The position numbers and the translations under genes are program-made. This document shows positions 60,724-64,000 of a DNA stretch of 64,000 nucleotides, one piece after another. Position 1 is the stretch's first letter. Every line of letters starts with the position of its first letter. This DNA is from Pseudoalteromonas citrea (lineage in GTDB: Bacteria > Pseudomonadota > Gammaproteobacteria > Enterobacterales > Alteromonadaceae): contig NZ_AHBZ03000016.1 of NCBI RefSeq assembly GCF_000238375.3, forward strand, positions 1 through 64,000. The letters are read 5' to 3'. The notes below the pieces were generated by a model. That model was not told the DNA's origin. It searched no databases and saw nothing but the letters and a program-made list of their open reading frames with translations.

Positions 60724-63700
60724 TGGCACTTTCGAACTTAATTAATAAATTTTTTAAAAATGCAGATCGGTCTGTTTCGTTTAATTTTATTCCTGATGAA
60801 CTCGATGGCGCCTACTTTTCTTTAGACAAAAAAGAGTTTGAAAAAGTTAGAAATGGCACTGCTAACGAGTGGCTTATACAACAATATGTCACTTTAAAAA
60901 TGCTAGAAGAGCAAGAAGAGGCTGAGAGCATACCTAATGGCTTCATTGTGCCTGCTAATGTACTGTGTCGATTAGATGATTACGTTCGAGAATCTTTATC
61001 ATTACCTCCACTTTGGGATGGTGTAATTTATTCTGATATAAGAGGGAATACGAGTAGATCTAATTTTAAGGTTGAGCTTGCGGTATCAGACCCTGATGGC
61101 AGGACTACTCATAGTTATTCTATCGAAGGTCCAATAATTAAATTTGGAGAGACTTCGCAATACTTACTAACTCAGGCTCAACTCATAGCATTTGAGTCAA
61201 AAAAGAAACATGAGAATTCTGCTAAAACTGAATTCGATAACTTAACCTTGCTTCATAACTTGCAATTGAGTCAGAAGCAAAATGCCAAATTACAACTTCA
61301 ACATTTCGAAAAATTAAAAATACATACTCCAGAAAAAATAGCGGTTGAGGCGGAGTTAGATTCTTTTGGTAATTTGATACTTACACCTTTTATGGGGCAA
61401 GAATCAAGTCACGAAGATATACAGAAAGTGCTGGGACAAATAGTTGCACCAAATGCCAATACTATAAAAGTAGGTGATGAAATCATTCTATTTACGGAAG
61501 AAAAAATTAAAGCCGTAAAAGAAGTGTTGGACAACAGGGTTGTACCTAAGAGTAAAGTAAAAGACTTTCTGCAAAACCCAACCGCTTTCATTGATGCGTC
61601 GTTGGTAGATTTAGACCTTGGGTTTTCGTTGCGTGTACATGGGGCGACAACTTTTAAACACGCCTATTTTGGTGAAACTGATGATTCAGGAGTTGATTGG
61701 TTTGGGAAATCAGCTTCTTCTGAGCAAGTGCTTCCAATCTCAAAACTCCTTCCTTTAGTAAGTGATTCATCATCATTTGAAGACGTTAAAAAAGTAATTG
61801 ATGATGCTGTGAATACAGGGGCCAATGAAATCGAGTTTGAAGGTAAATTTTTTGATATTTCTGACTCTGACAATGTAAGCAAAACTCTCGATGAGATTGA
61901 GATGAAATTACGCTCTGGTAATGATGAAGAAGAGGTTGATACAGGTCTTGATTCAGATAGCGAAGAAGAGGCAACAGAAACAGAAGAAACAATAGTAGTA
62001 GATATCGACCTTAATGATGAAGAACTATCCGAAAATTCACCGATTGTTTCAGAGAAGATAAATGATGTATGCCGAATGGGGGACTTAGATTGGGGCAATT
62101 ACTTAAGAACTCCATATAAGCATCAAGATATTGGAGTTCGATGGATTCTAGGGCTATTGGATCAAAGCCACGAAAATAGCGATATCAGTGGCTCTTTGCT
62201 TGCTGATGACATGGGGTTAGGGAAAACGTTCATGGCACTTTCTGCTGTGGAACATCATTATCGTGAAGTAAGTCAAATTAATGAAACTCAGAAACCGACA
62301 TTGATTGTTGCTCCTCTGAGCTTGCTTGAAAACTGGAAAGATGAAGTAGAAAAAACCTTTAAAACATCTCCATTTAGAGACATTGTTATTCTTCAAACTG
62401 ATGGTGAGTTAAATCGATTTAAAAATGGTGGTGTTGAAATCAGAACAAACACTTCAGATGGTGACGAATTTGAACCTCGCTATTCGTTAAACATTGGTAA
62501 AGACTGCGTCGATAGACTTGATATGCCGGGTCGATTGGTTATAACAACATATCAAACCTTTAGAGATTATCAATTCTCTCTTTGTCTTATAGATTGGGGT
62601 TTAGTCATTTTTGATGAAGCACAAAATATCAAAAACCCTAACGCCTTAGCAACCAGAGCAGCTAAAGGGCTTAAAGCCCAATTCAAATTAGTTGCCACTG
62701 GTACTCCTGTTGAAAATAGCTTAGCGGATTTCTGGTGCCTAATGGATACTGCCTGTCCTAAATATTTAGGAAGTTATCAGGATTTTAGAGCCAAATACAT
62801 TTCACCAATATTACAAGCTGCAAGCGATGAAGTTGAAGATATTAGAAATAGAGTTGGTCGGGAGTTAAGGGTTAAAGTTGGGGCTATAATGCTTCGCAGG
62901 GTTAAGGAAGACAATCTTGACGGGCTACCTGAAAAGTTCATGTATGTTGGAATTGAAAATACAGATTGGAAATACCTGCCAGAACTAGGGAAGACAATGA
63001 CAGGTTATCAATTAAAGGTTTATGATGGTGCTATAGAGTCGATTGAAGAGTCAGATTCTAATCATGTACTGAGCACACTACAAAGGCTCAGAAATAGTTC
63101 ATTACATCCGCGATTAGCGGATGGGGGTAGTTTAAATTGCCCCCAATCTAATAAAGAACTAGACGAAATATTATTTGAATCAGAGAAGTTAAAAAGTTTA
63201 CTACAGCTACTAGATTTAATTAAAACCAAAAATGAAAAGTGTATTATTTTCGCGGTAAACAAACGTCTTCAAACTTTTCTTAGTATTGCATTAGGAAGGA
63301 AATACGGGCTAGGCCCTCTTTCAATAATTAATGGTGATGCAAAGGCAGTTTCAAAAAAAGTATCTACACCTACTCGTAAAACAATGATTGCTGACTTTGA
63401 AGCAAAAGAAGGATTTAATATTATTGTTATGTCCCCTGTAGCAGCAGGTGTTGGATTGACTGTAGTTGGAGCAAATAATGTGGTTCATTTCGAGCGCCAC
63501 TGGAATCCTGCTAAAGAAGCCCAAGCTACCGATCGCGTATACAGAATTGGGCAGACAAAAGACGTTAACATTTACGTTCCATTACTTCTTCATCCTGAGA
63601 TGGAGTCTTTCGATGTTAATCTTCATAAGTTACTCACAAAGAAAACTCAACTAAAAGATGCGGTTGTTACACCTGAAGAAGTGATCCCAATGCCCGGAGG

Positions 63701-64000
63701 TATTGCTGGTGCTAAAGGATTCAGTGATGAACAAGTAATAAATGCTGATGATATAAAAAAATTAAGCTGGCAGCAGTTTGAAGCATTAACAGTTGAGGTA
63801 ATGAATAAAGAGCTTAGTGCAGACAGTGCTTGGCTGGCAAGCAATGGTGCTGATAAAGGCTCTGATGGGGTTTTGATAGTAAATAATGAAATGGTACTGA
63901 TTCAAGCAAAGCACACTATTAGAGGCCGCTATGATGGTTATAAAGCTGTGCAAGAAATTTTTGCAGCCAAACCAATTTACGAGCATCAAATAGGTAAAAC
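60723..64000 (+). CDS. zorD: ZorD, Snf2-family helicase with Mrr-like C-terminus (Zorya type I), 3' end missing
   Basis: The frame opens with GTG at 60723, sharing a base with the zorC stop, and stays open for 1092 codons to the window edge. After a long N-terminal part with an acidic stretch (about 395-430) comes a Snf2 core: LLADDMGLGKT (492-502), VIFDEAQN (D631-E632), VATGTPVENSL, then SPVAAGVGLTVVGANNVVHF and EAQATDRVYRIGQ. At the C-terminus QQFEALTVEVMNK (from 1017), GADKGSDG (D1048) and VLIQAKH (Q1061, K1063) look like the Mrr-type nuclease core. ZorD, not the HNH protein ZorE, makes this Zorya type I. It is the likely effector that degrades phage DNA. Confidence 0.93.
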   Translation, partial: MALSNLINKFFKNADRSVSFNFIPDELDGAYFSLDKKEFEKVRNGTANEWLIQQYVTLKMLEEQEEAESIPNGFIVPANVLCRLDDYVRESLSLPPLWDGVIYSDIRGNTSRSNFKVELAVSDPDGRTTHSYSIEGPIIKFGETSQYLLTQAQLIAFESKKKHENSAKTEFDNLTLLHNLQLSQKQNAKLQLQHFEKLKIHTPEKIAVEAELDSFGNLILTPFMGQESSHEDIQKVLGQIVAPNANTIKVGDEIILFTEEKIKAVKEVLDNRVVPKSKVKDFLQNPTAFIDASLVDLDLGFSLRVHGATTFKHAYFGETDDSGVDWFGKSASSEQVLPISKLLPLVSDSSSFEDVKKVIDDAVNTGANEIEFEGKFFDISDSDNVSKTLDEIEMKLRSGNDEEEVDTGLDSDSEEEATETEETIVVDIDLNDEELSENSPIVSEKINDVCRMGDLDWGNYLRTPYKHQDIGVRWILGLLDQSHENSDISGSLLADDMGLGKTFMALSAVEHHYREVSQINETQKPTLIVAPLSLLENWKDEVEKTFKTSPFRDIVILQTDGELNRFKNGGVEIRTNTSDGDEFEPRYSLNIGKDCVDRLDMPGRLVITTYQTFRDYQFSLCLIDWGLVIFDEAQNIKNPNALATRAAKGLKAQFKLVATGTPVENSLADFWCLMDTACPKYLGSYQDFRAKYISPILQAASDEVEDIRNRVGRELRVKVGAIMLRRVKEDNLDGLPEKFMYVGIENTDWKYLPELGKTMTGYQLKVYDGAIESIEESDSNHVLSTLQRLRNSSLHPRLADGGSLNCPQSNKELDEILFESEKLKSLLQLLDLIKTKNEKCIIFAVNKRLQTFLSIALGRKYGLGPLSIINGDAKAVSKKVSTPTRKTMIADFEAKEGFNIIVMSPVAAGVGLTVVGANNVVHFERHWNPAKEAQATDRVYRIGQTKDVNIYVPLLLHPEMESFDVNLHKLLTKKTQLKDAVVTPEEVIPMPGGIAGAKGFSDEQVINADDIKKLSWQQFEALTVEVMNKELSADSAWLASNGADKGSDGVLIVNNEMVLIQAKHTIRGRYDGYKAVQEIFAAKPIYEHQIGK

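Noticed and set aside
61664-62098. 144-codon Ser-rich frame on the minus strand
   Set aside because: It is the antisense shadow of the acidic stretch of zorD; serine richness comes from reversed Glu/Asp codons.

Overview
The window looks like a chromosome segment of a marine gammaproteobacterium close to Pseudoalteromonas. This is inferred from the gene repertoire: NhaD antiporter, type II NADH dehydrogenase, MukBEF-like condensin, large TonB-dependent receptor, GH20 hexosaminidase and a lysine riboswitch before lysC. Nothing in the window proves the species. I see no tRNA, rRNA or CRISPR array.

The left part (1-24765) is ordinary chromosome. It runs: two related lipoprotein genes, one truncated; a YkgJ-type cysteine-cluster protein; a small exported protein; a DUF4136 lipoprotein; an mksF-mksE-mksB condensin operon with no nuclease gene; nhaD; a lysine riboswitch and lysC; a DUF924 protein; an NSS-family symporter; ndh; an N-acetylglucosamine/chitooligosaccharide module (AraC regulator, TonB receptor, FHS-type MFS permease, ROK kinase, GH20 enzyme); ldhA overlapping a glutathione peroxidase; and the first 130 codons of a 3-hydroxyisobutyrate dehydrogenase-like gene.

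That last gene breaks off inside a conserved motif at about 24765. From there to the end of the window lies a more AT-rich genomic island whose right end is not reached. It opens with a recombinase module: a divergent protein of unknown function, then four tightly packed genes, of which two are clear tyrosine recombinases, one looks like a divergent recombinase, and one is a small accessory protein. An IS256-family element, with its 8-bp target duplication intact, sits in the last codons of the final recombinase gene.

The cargo is a defence and toxin-antitoxin collection. First come an ADP-ribosyltransferase-like protein, a hipBA pair behind an array of operators, an Xre/ParS-type antitoxin next to an unknown protein, and a divergent Xre regulator / unknown protein / SF2 helicase cassette. 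Then comes a WYL-domain (BrxR/CapW-like) regulator in front of a long type I restriction-modification operon. Its hsdS and hsdR genes are separated by four coupled genes: a DUF262 protein, a DUF262-DUF1524 protein, a NERD-helicase and a helical-repeat/OB-fold protein. Last is a type I Zorya system (zorA, zorB, zorC, and a zorD that runs off the window).

The best candidates for undescribed biology are the four-gene insert inside the hsd operon, the Xre/unknown/SF2 helicase cassette, and the multi-recombinase module with its attachment site. Zorya, HipBA, type I RM and MksBEF are known families.
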